Source: Brachynemurus nebulosus
Lineage: Eukaryota; Arthropoda; Insecta; Neuroptera; Myrmeleontidae
NCBI GenBank assembly: GCA_035578155.1
Contig: JAPWDM010000008.1
Coordinates: 1,746,001-1,810,000, forward strand
DNA length: 64,000 nt
Reading direction: 5' to 3'
How positions within the stretch are numbered: the stretch's first letter is position 1; each line of letters begins with the position of its first letter. Both the position numbers and the translations under genes were made by a program. The notes below the pieces were generated by a model. It saw only the letters and a list, made by a program, of their open reading frames with translations, was not told the DNA's origin and searched no databases. Below are positions 55,074 through 64,000 of the stretch, piece by piece.

Positions 55074-55530
55074 TAATAAAATAATAATTGGATGAAAAGT
55101 CGATGTATACATTTGCCAGCCGTCCCGAATTTTTCGGCACGTCCTGTTTCTGAAGAAAATTTAAGCCGTCTCGCCAAGAGCTCTCGCGAAACGTCTGGTG
55201 TTCCGGAAGTCAATGAAATTGATCCCGTTTCTGGAGAAAATTTATGCTGTCCTACCAAGAGTCAAGTCAACGGAATTGAAAGTTTCCATTTGAAAGATGC
55301 TTATTGATTGTTAATATTAAAAAGTATTTGCTGATTTTTCGATAATTTTGTATTTGTTTCGTTTAAATAATTTCATTTTGTTTTTATTAATTCGGTAGAT
55401 TTGTAATTCTCTGGAAATGATAAATATTGTGATAATTTAAGATGTAATATTCGAAAGTTTACTTTGTGAAAATCTTTATTAAGAAAAATAAATCGTTTAC
55501 TTTGTTACTTTTCATTCACTGATATTAAAA
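55074..55530 (+). other. 3' UTR of gene F with polyadenylation signal
   Basis: Almost identical to the 3' UTR of C, including the duplicated GTTTCTG(A/G)AGAAAATTTA block. AATAAA lies at 55487-55492. Confidence 0.75.
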
Positions 55531-56960
55531 TATATTATGTACCATATCCAGAGTCATACATAATGAGCTAGCAGTGACTTACATTAAAGAATTTATTAAA
55601 AAAACTAACTACAAAGTTTTTTCAAAAATGTAGAACTCATGATAATGATTTAATTAAAAACACAGGCAACTATAACTTACAAGAATTACATAACAAATAT
55701 AAAAAATATAAACATAAAAGAGTCAAACACATATTGTTGTAACCAAATAAATTACGTAATTGAATGGAAATTAACAAACAAAAATAAAAATTTGTCATAA
55801 TTAAAAATCAAATAGTATACAAAGTTGGGTTTTTTTATCTTGCACTTAGTATTTTTTCCTTACTTATAGAAATTAAAAATAATCTCTATCATACATGTAC
55901 CAATGAACTTTAAAACAACATATTAAAAACGATTATATCTTTAAGATGGTTATATAAGGAACATCTACTAAAAGGCTTTGTAGAAATTTATTTAACTTCT
56001 GTTGTAAATTTTAGTGCAAAATAAATATTTTATTTATTATTTATGTACCATACAATAGATGAAGTATACATTATTTATTTATTTTTTTGAAGCAAAATCG
56101 CCATATTTGTTAACACCTTTTATAACCTTCAAAGTGGGTTAAATTGAACGCATATTGAATTAAATTTAATAGATTTGAGCGTTACCTTATGGTATTCCAT
56201 ATTTGATTTTAGTGAATAAAACACTTTACAAAATACCATTTTTATATTCAATAAAAGTGGTATTTTGTAAAGTAAAGTGTTTTATTTACTAAAATCACAC
56301 GTTGAATTATTTTGTGAACTTATTTAAAGTTGGTCTGACGTTGCAACTCTCAAATTTAAATCTTTTTTATTATGTTAATTTTGTGAATTTTAAAATATCA
56401 GAGAATGAGTAAACTGAAGGAAGCCGTTTTTTTACTTTTATATTTTAGCCCCACTATATAAAGTAGGAACTTGAAGAAATGGAGAATTTGACTAATTTTG
56501 GGAAACTATTTTAAAATACGCATATTTACCCTGGCGGAAAAAAATTTATGAAAAACTATGATAAATTCTAAAAAAAGTTAAGAAACTCTATGAAACAGTA
56601 AATTATTAAAAAATCGTATTTTTTTCATAGAAAATCATACAAAATGACCATGGCTTTAATGAAAAGTTATGCATTATTCTAAAATATTATGATTATGAGT
56701 TATGAATAACTATGAAAAAATATGAATATTTATTTCATCTGAATGTCTAAAAATCTATTAAAATCTTTGTTTTTTAACGATAATTTCTGACAAACGTTGA
56801 ATTATTCTGAAAAAATATGATAATGAATTATGATCATAAAAGTGTCCAAATTTGGATGTTTTTCACAATTTTTCATAATTTGTCATAATTTTTTTCATAG
56901 ATTTTTTTCCGTCAGGGTATGTATTATGCATGTACTATATAATTTTAATTTTTAAAAGTA
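55531..56960 (+). repeat. Segmental duplication shared by C and F (F side)
   Basis: Collinear with 36931-38330. Differences: no repeat G, an internally deleted hairpin at 56204-56300, and a MITE at 56529-56917. No gene other than the shared 3' flank. Confidence 0.85.
56529..56917. mobile_element. TA-flanked MITE with empty site in the C copy
   Basis: CCCTGGCGGAAAAAAATTTA and its near complement TAGATTTTTTTCCGTCAGGG are the ends, with TA at 56527-56528 and 56918-56919. The C-side sequence CATATTTATGTATTATGC is the empty site. 389 bp, Tc1/mariner-like by target, no coding capacity. Confidence 0.88.
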
Positions 56961-58055
56961 ATGCCGAAAATCGTTTGAAAAAATTAATTTGAAGCTTTGA
57001 AGATTGAAGAATTAAATTGAAAACTTTGAAGCGCCCTGCCGGGTATTTTGAACCGAGATCGACGAAGCACTTATTTTTTTTTTTAGTATAATATTGTTTA
57101 AACTTTCATTTGGTAAAAGTTTTATGTGAGTCGGAATTGGTGACGTTCGTGGCCAAAAAAAATTCAATTAAAAATCTGTGCCACCGCGTTACCACCGGCA
57201 GCGTCGAGGCAGACGTACATTACTTTGTTCTACTCGATGAATAGAAAATTTTGAAATTAATTCCAAGGTGGGACGGAATGGGTGAGTTCGAGGTCAAAAT
57301 TTTTTTCTTTCAAAAAATTATACAATCTAAATGTGCCCACTAAAGTGAGGCACGGTTACGGTTTTGTTTTGGCAATAGTTGATAGTATTTAAAAAAATAA
57401 GTTTCAAACGTACCGCTTATCGGGGCACATTCTTACAGTCGCCTCCCGGACTATAATAATTATGCAAAATTATTTACTTTAAAAACTATAGTAACTAATT
57501 TTTAAATTTATGATCTATTATGGTCGCAAGCTCAAAAGACCTCCAGAAACTGAGGTGAGGGGAACACAAATTGTATTATTTCCATAGTTACCAACCAAAC
57601 CAAGTAATTATGTTTTTATAAGAGTGAGTGAGTAAACTTCTATTTATTAATATAATAGACAAAGATAAATGCAGATGTAGATAAAAATAGTCTTTTTAGC
57701 TTGCGCCTATAATACTTATTCTGAAAATAATTTTCTGATTTTAAATTCAAATTAATTTCCATAGTTATGTTAGCTAACCAGAATTTAAGTAGCGACCCTA
57801 GTGGCGCCAGCATAGATAATACACTCTAATAAATTATATAGATGGATAAGACACTTCAATATAAATTTGATTTTTAAAAAAAATGTATTGATTATAACGT
57901 CCTCTGTTGGTCCAGGTACATAAATAAAATGAATTATTTTAAAGTAATAGCAATAGTTGGCGTTTTAATAAAAATTGTTTTAGTTAAAATAACAGTTTTC
58001 AATATTTTCAGTCATTTTTGTCGTTTTTGTTAGGGAGATTTTGTCTTTATCAGTG
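56961..58055. other. No gene seen
   Basis: Mixed spacer. There is a GC-richer patch at 57180-57250 (CCACCGCGTTACCACCGGCA). 57720-57810 (CCATAGTTATGTTAGCTAAC, CCTAGTGGCGCCAG) recurs near 42540-42610, so it is a dispersed repeat. No supported reading frame. Confidence 0.5.
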
Positions 58056-58130
58056 TTGTCTAGTGTCATTCTATTTTTATGATTATCAACATGCTACCAA
58101 CTTAAATTATTAGGAATTAAATTGTCAAAA
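58056..58130 (+). pseudogene. Orphan zinc-finger leader (seventh unit), no gene follows
   Basis: GTCTAGTGTCATTCTATTTT, GATTATCAACATGCTACCAA and TTATTAGGAATTAAATTGTC match the leaders of B to F. The homology stops at 58131, where repeat H begins. No N-terminal module or finger is found after H or anywhere to the window end. Confidence 0.8.
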
Positions 58131-58334
58131 AAGGACATAGCCGGGTAAGATAGGAAAACGGCCCTTGACGCAAAATTGATTGTTTTTATAGGAAATAATA
58201 CTTCTTAGTCCCAGATACATTCCTGGCAAATTTCAACCCTCCGAGGCTAATAGTTTATGAATACACAAACAGACAAAAATTTTCAAAAAAAATTTTTTCT
58301 GACGAAATTACTGAGCCGATTTATTTGAGTTTAA

Positions 58335-59539
58335 CCCCTTAACTACCGAATGTATTTTGTCGGTAGACTACTAGTGGTACTTACAAGTACCAGTAACTTT
58401 ATTAACATATTTAAAATATATCTATTAGATTTTATACAAAAAACTTTTAAACACTTAAAAGTAGAATCATTTAACATATTATTTCTGAAATTTTTAATAG
58501 TATTGTATGTACTAGCTACACATAAATAAAATTCAAACTTGTTAGGGGCACAAGTGTAAAAAAGTTATTGTACTAACGTTTTTTTAATTGTTATTATTTG
58601 ATAATTTGGCGATATTGTTGCCGTTTTTTGTGTTATTCTGTTAAAATATGGTTTGTTATTTTTAAGTATATCAAGAGTAACAAAATTGACAACTTAATTT
58701 TTAAAATTTTAACAAAAATACGAAGTGGACTGGTAAGTACCACTAAGTGTTTTATACACCAATTTTTATTGCTTTTAACAATGCGAAACCGAAATTGTAT
58801 TTTAGAGATAGACAACAATGACTTACTTTAGAAAACCTTTATCCGACTAAAAAATATGTTTATTCAGTATCACAGGATGTTAATATAATAGAGGCGTCCG
58901 ATGTCAAAAAGTTTGATATTTGATAATTTGAGAGGAAGATGCGAAATTTGCCGTGCATTAGGTCTCTACTCAATATCATTTTCTAAATGTGTAGCATATG
59001 AAGTATACTTTTGTTGTAATAAAGAAAAAACCGTTTTCTACATTATCATGTAAAATAATTTTTTTTTCCTTTGAGTTCTACTGAATTAATTTATATAATA
59101 TTCACTGATTTGAGCATTACTTTATGGTATTCCATATTGGTAAATAACAGAACAATTTTATTTGAAAATGAGTAATTAAGCTCAAAAAAATTGTCACAAT
59201 TAAGAAAATGAAGTGGTATTTTTTGCTAGGTAAAATGTTTGTTCTATTATTTAATTTTTATAATTTAGATTAATGAAAAATTAAATGTTAAACATTAATA
59301 TAAATAAACTGAATTCGGAAAAACTATCGTGTTTATTTACTCTAGTGGTACTTTGGAGTCCAAAATTTTTTTTTCCCATAAATTAAGTTTTTTCTCGTAT
59401 TTAACTTATGATATAGATAAAATGATGTATTTAAATCCCAATAATGTACGACTTCAAGGAAAATTTAAACAGTACATATTTCTGGTATTTTTCGTGCAGA
59501 AAAAAACTGGACTTGTAAGTACCACTAGTAGCGAAAGGG
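58335..59539. mobile_element. piggyBac-like element inside repeat H
   Basis: TTAA at 58331-58334 and 59540-59543. The ends CCCCTTAACTACCG and CTAGTAGCGAAAGGG are preceded by the inverted block ACTAGTGGTACTTACAAGT. Repeat H copy 3 (ATATATTAAACTCAAATA near 63,680) is the empty site with one TTAA. TTAA plus CCC..GGG ends and the zinc-ribbon relic inside identify piggyBac. Confidence 0.9.
58901..59053 (+). pseudogene. C-terminal relic of a piggyBac transposase
   Basis: A 50-codon frame from ATG 58901 to TAA 59051-59053 contains RGRCEICRALG, SFSKC and YFCCNKEKTVFY. The order C-x2-C, then a Cys followed by a Phe-Cys pair and NKE(K/R)..FY, matches the cysteine-rich C-terminal domain of piggyBac transposases of insects. 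The catalytic DDD region is not found upstream, and the expected later His/Cys ligands are partly lost, so the element cannot move by itself. Confidence 0.6.
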
Positions 59540-59800
59540 TTAATATATATTGTGTACCCACCTTAGGCGAAGTAATAAAAAAAAAATTAACGTTATATCC
59601 CTTTATTATACTAATTTTTTTAAATTTTTAATTTTAAGAAAATTTTCTGGCACTTAGACGTTAGCGACACCCACCATTTTTTGTTCAATAATTTGTCTCT
59701 TAGTACTCTATAACATATATTTTTATGGAAAAATTTTAGTTGGTAGAACATAGGAATATTTCAATACAAATGCATGCCATGTTCGCTACTACATATATTA

Positions 59801-60375
59801 CTTATGTATAAAAAGGACCATAAACTAAAGCATCTGCCTTACTTCTAAAACACAGTAGAACTCTAAGCAGTGCAATAAAATGTTCTCTTCCCCCTGAGTT
59901 GCAGTTCTTGGAGTTGCTGTGACGGTTTAAAAAATATATATTTTGAGTTGTTATAAAAAATATGTTTTAACTTGCTAAAAAATAATTTTCAAGTTTAATT
60001 TTACCATGAATCTGAACATTTGAATGAAATCAATAAAATTATCTCAGCATACTTACTAATTAAAATTATATCTAACTCAACAAATATTATAAGTTTTAGA
60101 AACTTTATTCAAATAAAGATACTAATAATAACAATAATACGTCTTAAATGTTATATTGCTTTAATAATAATAAATGTTAACTTAATAAAATGGAACAAAA
60201 ACTTCCACAATGTATAGTAATAACAACAATCCGGCTAAAACCTGTTGTAGTTATTACATGTACATATAACTAACTTGAAGAAAGTAGTGTACAATTGTAC
60301 GCAATATGTAGCTCGTCCCTCTCACTTGATGTTTTTGTTGCACTTCTTAAGGAGGTGCAGAAAGTTGATTTTTTC
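59801..60375. other. No gene seen
   Basis: AT-rich spacer. CAATATGTAGCTCG..CCTCTCACTTGAT at about 60,303-60,330 is the reverse complement of 41,865-41,905, another dispersed fragment. Confidence 0.5.
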
Positions 60376-60740
60376 TGTAATAAAATTACATACGTTCATA
60401 ACTACGACAAACAAGCTTAGACAAAAGTTTAGCTTTATCTGCCGTCTGTCTTATTTTGTTAACACGATGACGGGTCATGGGGAATTATAACGAAATGACC
60501 AACTGGTATACTATTTTGACAGCTAATCAACATTGTATGAAATTATTGACATCGTAAGACGTGGTATATGAGCTAACAAAGTTTCACTTGACGTCTTACA
60601 AAGGAAAAAACTCTAACAAAAGAGAAATCAATGTCTATTTTGTTTTATTGATAAAAAAAGACAAACGGCAGATAGTGTTGGACTTTTGTAAATTTAAACG
60701 AGTTTATCGTAGTTATGAACGTATGTAATTATATTATTAA
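60376..60740. repeat. Inverted repeat with 80-bp arms
   Basis: TAATAAAATTACATACGTTC at the left pairs with GAACGTATGTAATTATATTA at the right. CATAACTACGA and TCTGCCGTCTGTCTT also have complements (TCGTAGTTATG, GACAAACGGCAGA). GACATCGTAAGACGT and TTGACGTCTTACAAAG form an inner pair. Confidence 0.75.
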
Positions 60741-60741
60741 C

Positions 60742-60859
60742 GAATTTCGAAAACTCGAAATTCAGCTATTACAGTAGGTGTCATGACGCAATCTGAGTCC
60801 GGGACTATGGCAAAAATCTGTTTTGAGGTCCCTAGAATACGAAAATGATATTCACTAAA

Positions 60860-60917
<58 letters not shown>

Positions 60918-61070
60918 GTGTTCCCACGATAACTCTCGAACGAAACGTCTAACGCTTATGAAATTTTGTGTGCGGACTGGATTCTGAATTGGCTTGGCTA
61001 AGTTCTTTAGCCAGACACGTCGGATGCCCAGAAGTAGGTTTTCTGGCCATTTTTTATCATTCGATCTTAT
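60742..61070 (+). mobile_element. (TA)n-centred element Z, copy 4 (diverged, truncated)
   Basis: It has CGAATTTCGAAAACTCG, GTCCGGGACTATGGCAAAAA, GAGGTCCCTAGAATACG, a (TA)n run at 60862-60913 and CACGATAACTCTCGAACGAA. Confidence 0.75.
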
Positions 61071-61559
61071 CATAAGACAGTTCGATTTTTACATCATTGA
61101 ATAGGAAAAAAAAAATTATGAAGAAAATGTTCTTATAATTTTCTTTCTATGTTAAGTAGTTTTCGAGAAAATGTAAATTTTCACTTTTATTCTTTCTTTG
61201 TTAGTCTAATAAGTAATTTATATTTATATCTCAGTTCTTTATGAAATATAAAAATATTTCACTTTTTTATTAAAGAATTTTGTGAGAACAAGTGAAAACT
61301 GTTCACATATATGTGTTATAACACACATACATGTATAGAGTTTTGTTTCTCATTTATTGCATTATAATTAGCATGGTTCTATCTCATGTTAAAAAATGTA
61401 AATTAAACAGATTTTCTAAGCTAATGTAATGAAGAATTTTTTTTTTTTTTATTGAATTTTTAAGTAAACAAGAAATTGAAGATTATGTTATGATATAATA
61501 TTATTAAATATATGAAACAAAACAAAATATGCACAATGTACATATGTATGTACGGAAAA
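61071..61559. other. No gene seen
   Basis: AT-rich spacer with simple T runs. Nothing recognised. Confidence 0.5.
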
Positions 61560-62985
61560 ATATTTTGAATCGATTTTGAAAATTTTTTCACTAATAATTA
61601 ATAATGTTAAAAAATTAAACCATTTCAAATGGATTTAAGGTATTTTATGTGAGGTCAAGGTTTTCGGGACCTAAAAAGGCCAGAAATTAATTAACCATTC
61701 GATTTTAAAAATTTTTTCACAGTTAGTAAGTTAAAGTATTTGAATTAATTAATTAAATGATGTCCGCAAGAAGCTTACGGACTGCCATAAGTTATATGAC
61801 ATCCTTAGAACCCTTTTCTTACTGTTAGAGTACTAGACTTGTATGAGTTTCGCCAGGATTTACTGATCCCATAATTGTAAAAAATAAACTAAACGACCAA
61901 TTTTAAAAATTTCTTCACTGTTACAGAGCTAAACTATTTTAGATAGATTTAGAATACATTATGTAAGGTCCGCCAGGGTCCACAGGACCCAAAAGTGTCA
62001 AAAATAAACTAACTGACCGATTTTGAAAATTTTTTCACTGTTACAGAGCTAAACTATTTTAGATAAATATCGATTACGTTTTGTAAGGTCCGCCTGGGTC
62101 CATAGGACCCAAAAGTGTCAAAAATAAACTGCCTGATCGATTTTGAAAATTTTTTCACTGTTACACAGCTAAACTGTTTTAGATAAATATAGATTCCGTT
62201 ATGTAAGATCTGCCAGGGTCCATAGGATCCAGAAGTGTCAAAAATAAACTAACTGACCGATTTTGAAAATTTTTTCACTGTTACAGAGCTAAACTATTTT
62301 AGATAAATATAAATTACGTTATGTAAGGTCCACCAAGGTCCATAGAACCCAAAAGTGTCAAAAATAAACTAACTGACCGATTTTGAAAATTTTTTCACTG
62401 TTACAGAGCTAAACTATTTTAGATAAAAGTATAGATGACGTTATGTAAGGTCTGCCAGGGTCCATGGGATCCAAAAGTGTCAAAAATAAACTAACCGACC
62501 GATTTTAAAAATTTTTTCACTGTTACAGAGCTAAACTATTTTAGATAGACATACATTACGTTATTTAGGGTCCGCCAGGGTCCATGGGACCCAAAAGTGG
62601 TAAAAATAAACTAACCGTCCGATTTTGAAAATTTTTTCACTGTTACAGAGCTAAACTATTTTAGATAAATATAGATTACGTTATGTAAAGTCTGCCAGGG
62701 TCCATCGGATCCAAAAGTGTCAAAAATAAACTAACCGACCGATTTTGAAATTTTTTTCACTGTTGGGGAGCTAAGCCATTTTAGATACACATAGATTACG
62801 TTATGTAAGGTCTGAAGTGTCAGTAGGACCTAAAAGTGACAAAAATAAAATAACTGACCGATTTTGAAACTTTTTTACTATTACCGAGGTAAACTATTTT
62901 AGATAGGTACAGGTTGTGTTATCTGAGATCCACAACTGTCCTGCGGATGCAAATGCGGCGTAGAATGCTACACAGCGGGTTTTGA

Positions 62986-63060
<75 letters not shown>

Positions 63061-63360
63061 CATAAAGTCCGCCTAGAATATACGGTCGAGCTGATTTTTT
63101 AATGAGGTCCACCGGGATCTTGCAGATCCGAAAACGCCAGTAATAAGCTATCGAACCGATGCTTAAAAATTTCTCACTGCTAGAGAACTAAATTATTTTA
63201 GATGGATACAACTATGCTGCACAAAATTCGTTCGGGTTCTTGGGTCCCCAAAAATACCAAAACTAATTACCCAACCGATTTTAAAAATTCTTTTACTCTT
63301 AGAAAGCTAAACTATTTTAAATAGGTACAGGTCTTAGATGAGATCCGCCAGTGCCCAAGA
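61560..63360. repeat. Satellite array of about 120-bp units
   Basis: About eight regular units between 61,860 and 62,880 with a period of 120 bp (TTTTTTCACTGTTACAGAGC ends near 62047, 62167, 62287, 62407, then 62529, 62649). Each has CTAAACTATTTTAGATA, TTACGTTATGTAAGGTC, CGCCAGGGTCCATAGGA and GTGTCAAAAATAAACTAA. More diverged units lie on both flanks. A (TA)n run (62987-63059) interrupts it. All six frames have stops within the unit, so it is non-coding. Confidence 0.93.
62987..63059. repeat. (TA)n microsatellite in the satellite array
   Basis: An uninterrupted TA run. The frame through it on the minus strand is an artefact. Confidence 0.95.
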
Positions 63361-63410
63361 TTTGGAAATTCGCTATGTTATGCAGATGCTGCGACAGGGG
63401 TATTTTAGAA
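63361..63410 (+). mobile_element. Solitary terminus of the foldback/Z family
   Basis: GGAAATTCGCTATGTTATGC, then AGATGCTGCGACAGGGGTAT, the same 45-bp end as FB copies 1 and 2 and Z copies. No partner end is found nearby, and it directly abuts the satellite. Confidence 0.8.
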
Positions 63411-63434
63411 ATAGGGTAGATATTATGTAGTACC

Positions 63435-63885
63435 GAACATGGCATGCATTTGTATTGAAATATTACTATGTTCTACCAACTAAAATTTTTCTATAAAAAT
63501 ATATGTTGTAGAGTACTAAGAGGCAAATTATTGAACAAAAAATGGTGGGTGTCCCTAACGCCTAAGTGCCAAAAACAAATTTTCTTAAATTTAAAAATTT
63601 AAAAATATTAGTATAATAAAGGGATATAACGTTAATTTTTTTTCATTACTTCGTCTAAGGTGGGTACACAATATATATTAAACTCAAATAAATCGGTTCA
63701 GTAATTTCGTCAAAAAAAATTTTTTTTGAAAATTTTTGTCTGTTTGTGTATTCGAAAACTATTAGCCTCAGAGGGTTGAAATTTGGCAGGAATGTATCTG
63801 GGGCTAAGAAGTATTATTTCCTATAAGCACAATAAATTTTGCGTCAAGGGCCGTTTTCCCTATCTTACCCGGCTATGCCCTTTAA
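63435..63885 (+). mobile_element. Dispersed repeat H, copy 3
   Basis: GAACATGGCATGCATTTGTA, GGTGGGTGTCCCTAACGCCT, GGTGGGTACACAATATATAT, CCTCAGAGGGTTGAAATTTG and CCCGGCTATGCCCTTTA. It is intact and gives the empty site for the piggyBac-like insertion in copy 2. Confidence 0.85.
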
Positions 63886-64000
63886 GGAGAAGTACGTAAA
63901 ATCGGAAGATCAGAAGCGTCAGTAAACTTTTATTTGAGGGGTTGATAAATATTATTTATTATATAAACAAGTACATAAATAAGTCAGTACGCTTCAAAAA
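63886..64000 (-). mobile_element. Edge of a second HSE-bearing element
   Basis: AAGTACGTAAAATCGGAAGA and AGCGTCAGTAAACTTTTATT are the reverse complement of the right end of the element at 47925-49135 (about 49,020-49,110). It continues beyond the window. Confidence 0.75.

Larger units (their letters stand above)
58131..59800 (-). mobile_element. Dispersed repeat H, copy 2, split by a piggyBac-like element
   Basis: Reverse complement of 63435-63885: GGACATAGCCGGGTAAGATA, CAACCCTCCGAGGCTAATAG, then after the insertion GTGTACCCACCTTAGGCGAA, AGCGACACCCACCATTTTTT and CATGCCATGTTCGCTACTAC. Confidence 0.85.

Noticed and set aside
55092..55307. Frames of 71 codons after genes C and F (36496 and 55092)
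   Set aside because: They lie in the duplicated 3' UTR, differ by few bases, and are not kept open in A, B, D and E.
59329..59631. 100-codon plus-strand frame across the piggyBac right end
   Set aside because: It crosses the element border and the TTAA site into repeat H, with no recognisable domain.
61860..62880. Coding repeat of 40 codons in the 120-bp satellite
   Set aside because: The period is a multiple of three, but all frames I read on either strand meet stop codons within one unit.

Overview
The window is AT-rich nuclear DNA from an insect. The evidence is a spliced Toll-type receptor with the closest resemblance I can recognise to Drosophila Toll, a local cluster of intronless C2H2 zinc-finger genes, long (TA)n tracts, and dense layers of short DNA transposons. 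I cannot name the order or species. There is no sign of bacterial or organellar sequence.

Layout. 1-10,890: one complete Toll receptor gene on the minus strand. Four coding exons (10882-9669, 8553-8262, 8194-7961, 2753-1368) join without a phase conflict into 1041 codons plus stop. A splice acceptor just upstream of the ATG implies a further non-coding 5' exon. Intron 1 is almost entirely one inverted repeat. Intron 3 (5.2 kb) holds transposons nested three deep. 10,941-20,560: gene-free and repeat-rich, with inverted-repeat elements flanked by TTAA or TA and a split hAT-type MITE that received about 3 kb of later insertions. 20,560-55,530: six tandem plus-strand zinc-finger genes (A 20687, B 26179, C 35276, D 39812, E 44420, F 53955). 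Each has the same leader, the same acidic N-terminal module, 9-13 fingers and the same 3' UTR ending in AATAAA. B is broken by a 643-bp MITE inside the reading frame and by a 1-base frameshift. A seventh leader without a gene lies at 58,056-58,130. C and F share a longer duplicated block that includes about 2 kb of 3' flank. 47,925-49,135: an unusual element made of 103-bp units, four forward and three inverted, each carrying a heat-shock-element-like site. 55,530-64,000: no host gene; a piggyBac relic inside another repeat, foldback elements, a satellite of about 120-bp units, and at the right edge the start of a second copy of the HSE-bearing element.

How it fits together. The paralogous zinc-finger flanks supply empty sites, so several insertions can be defined to the base (TTAA, TA or 8-bp duplications). 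Toll is an immune or developmental receptor. The zinc-finger proteins are probably nuclear DNA-binding proteins. I see no functional link between them beyond adjacency. The zinc-finger cluster shows active birth, finger-number change and decay. The most unusual non-genic signal is the HSE-like array.
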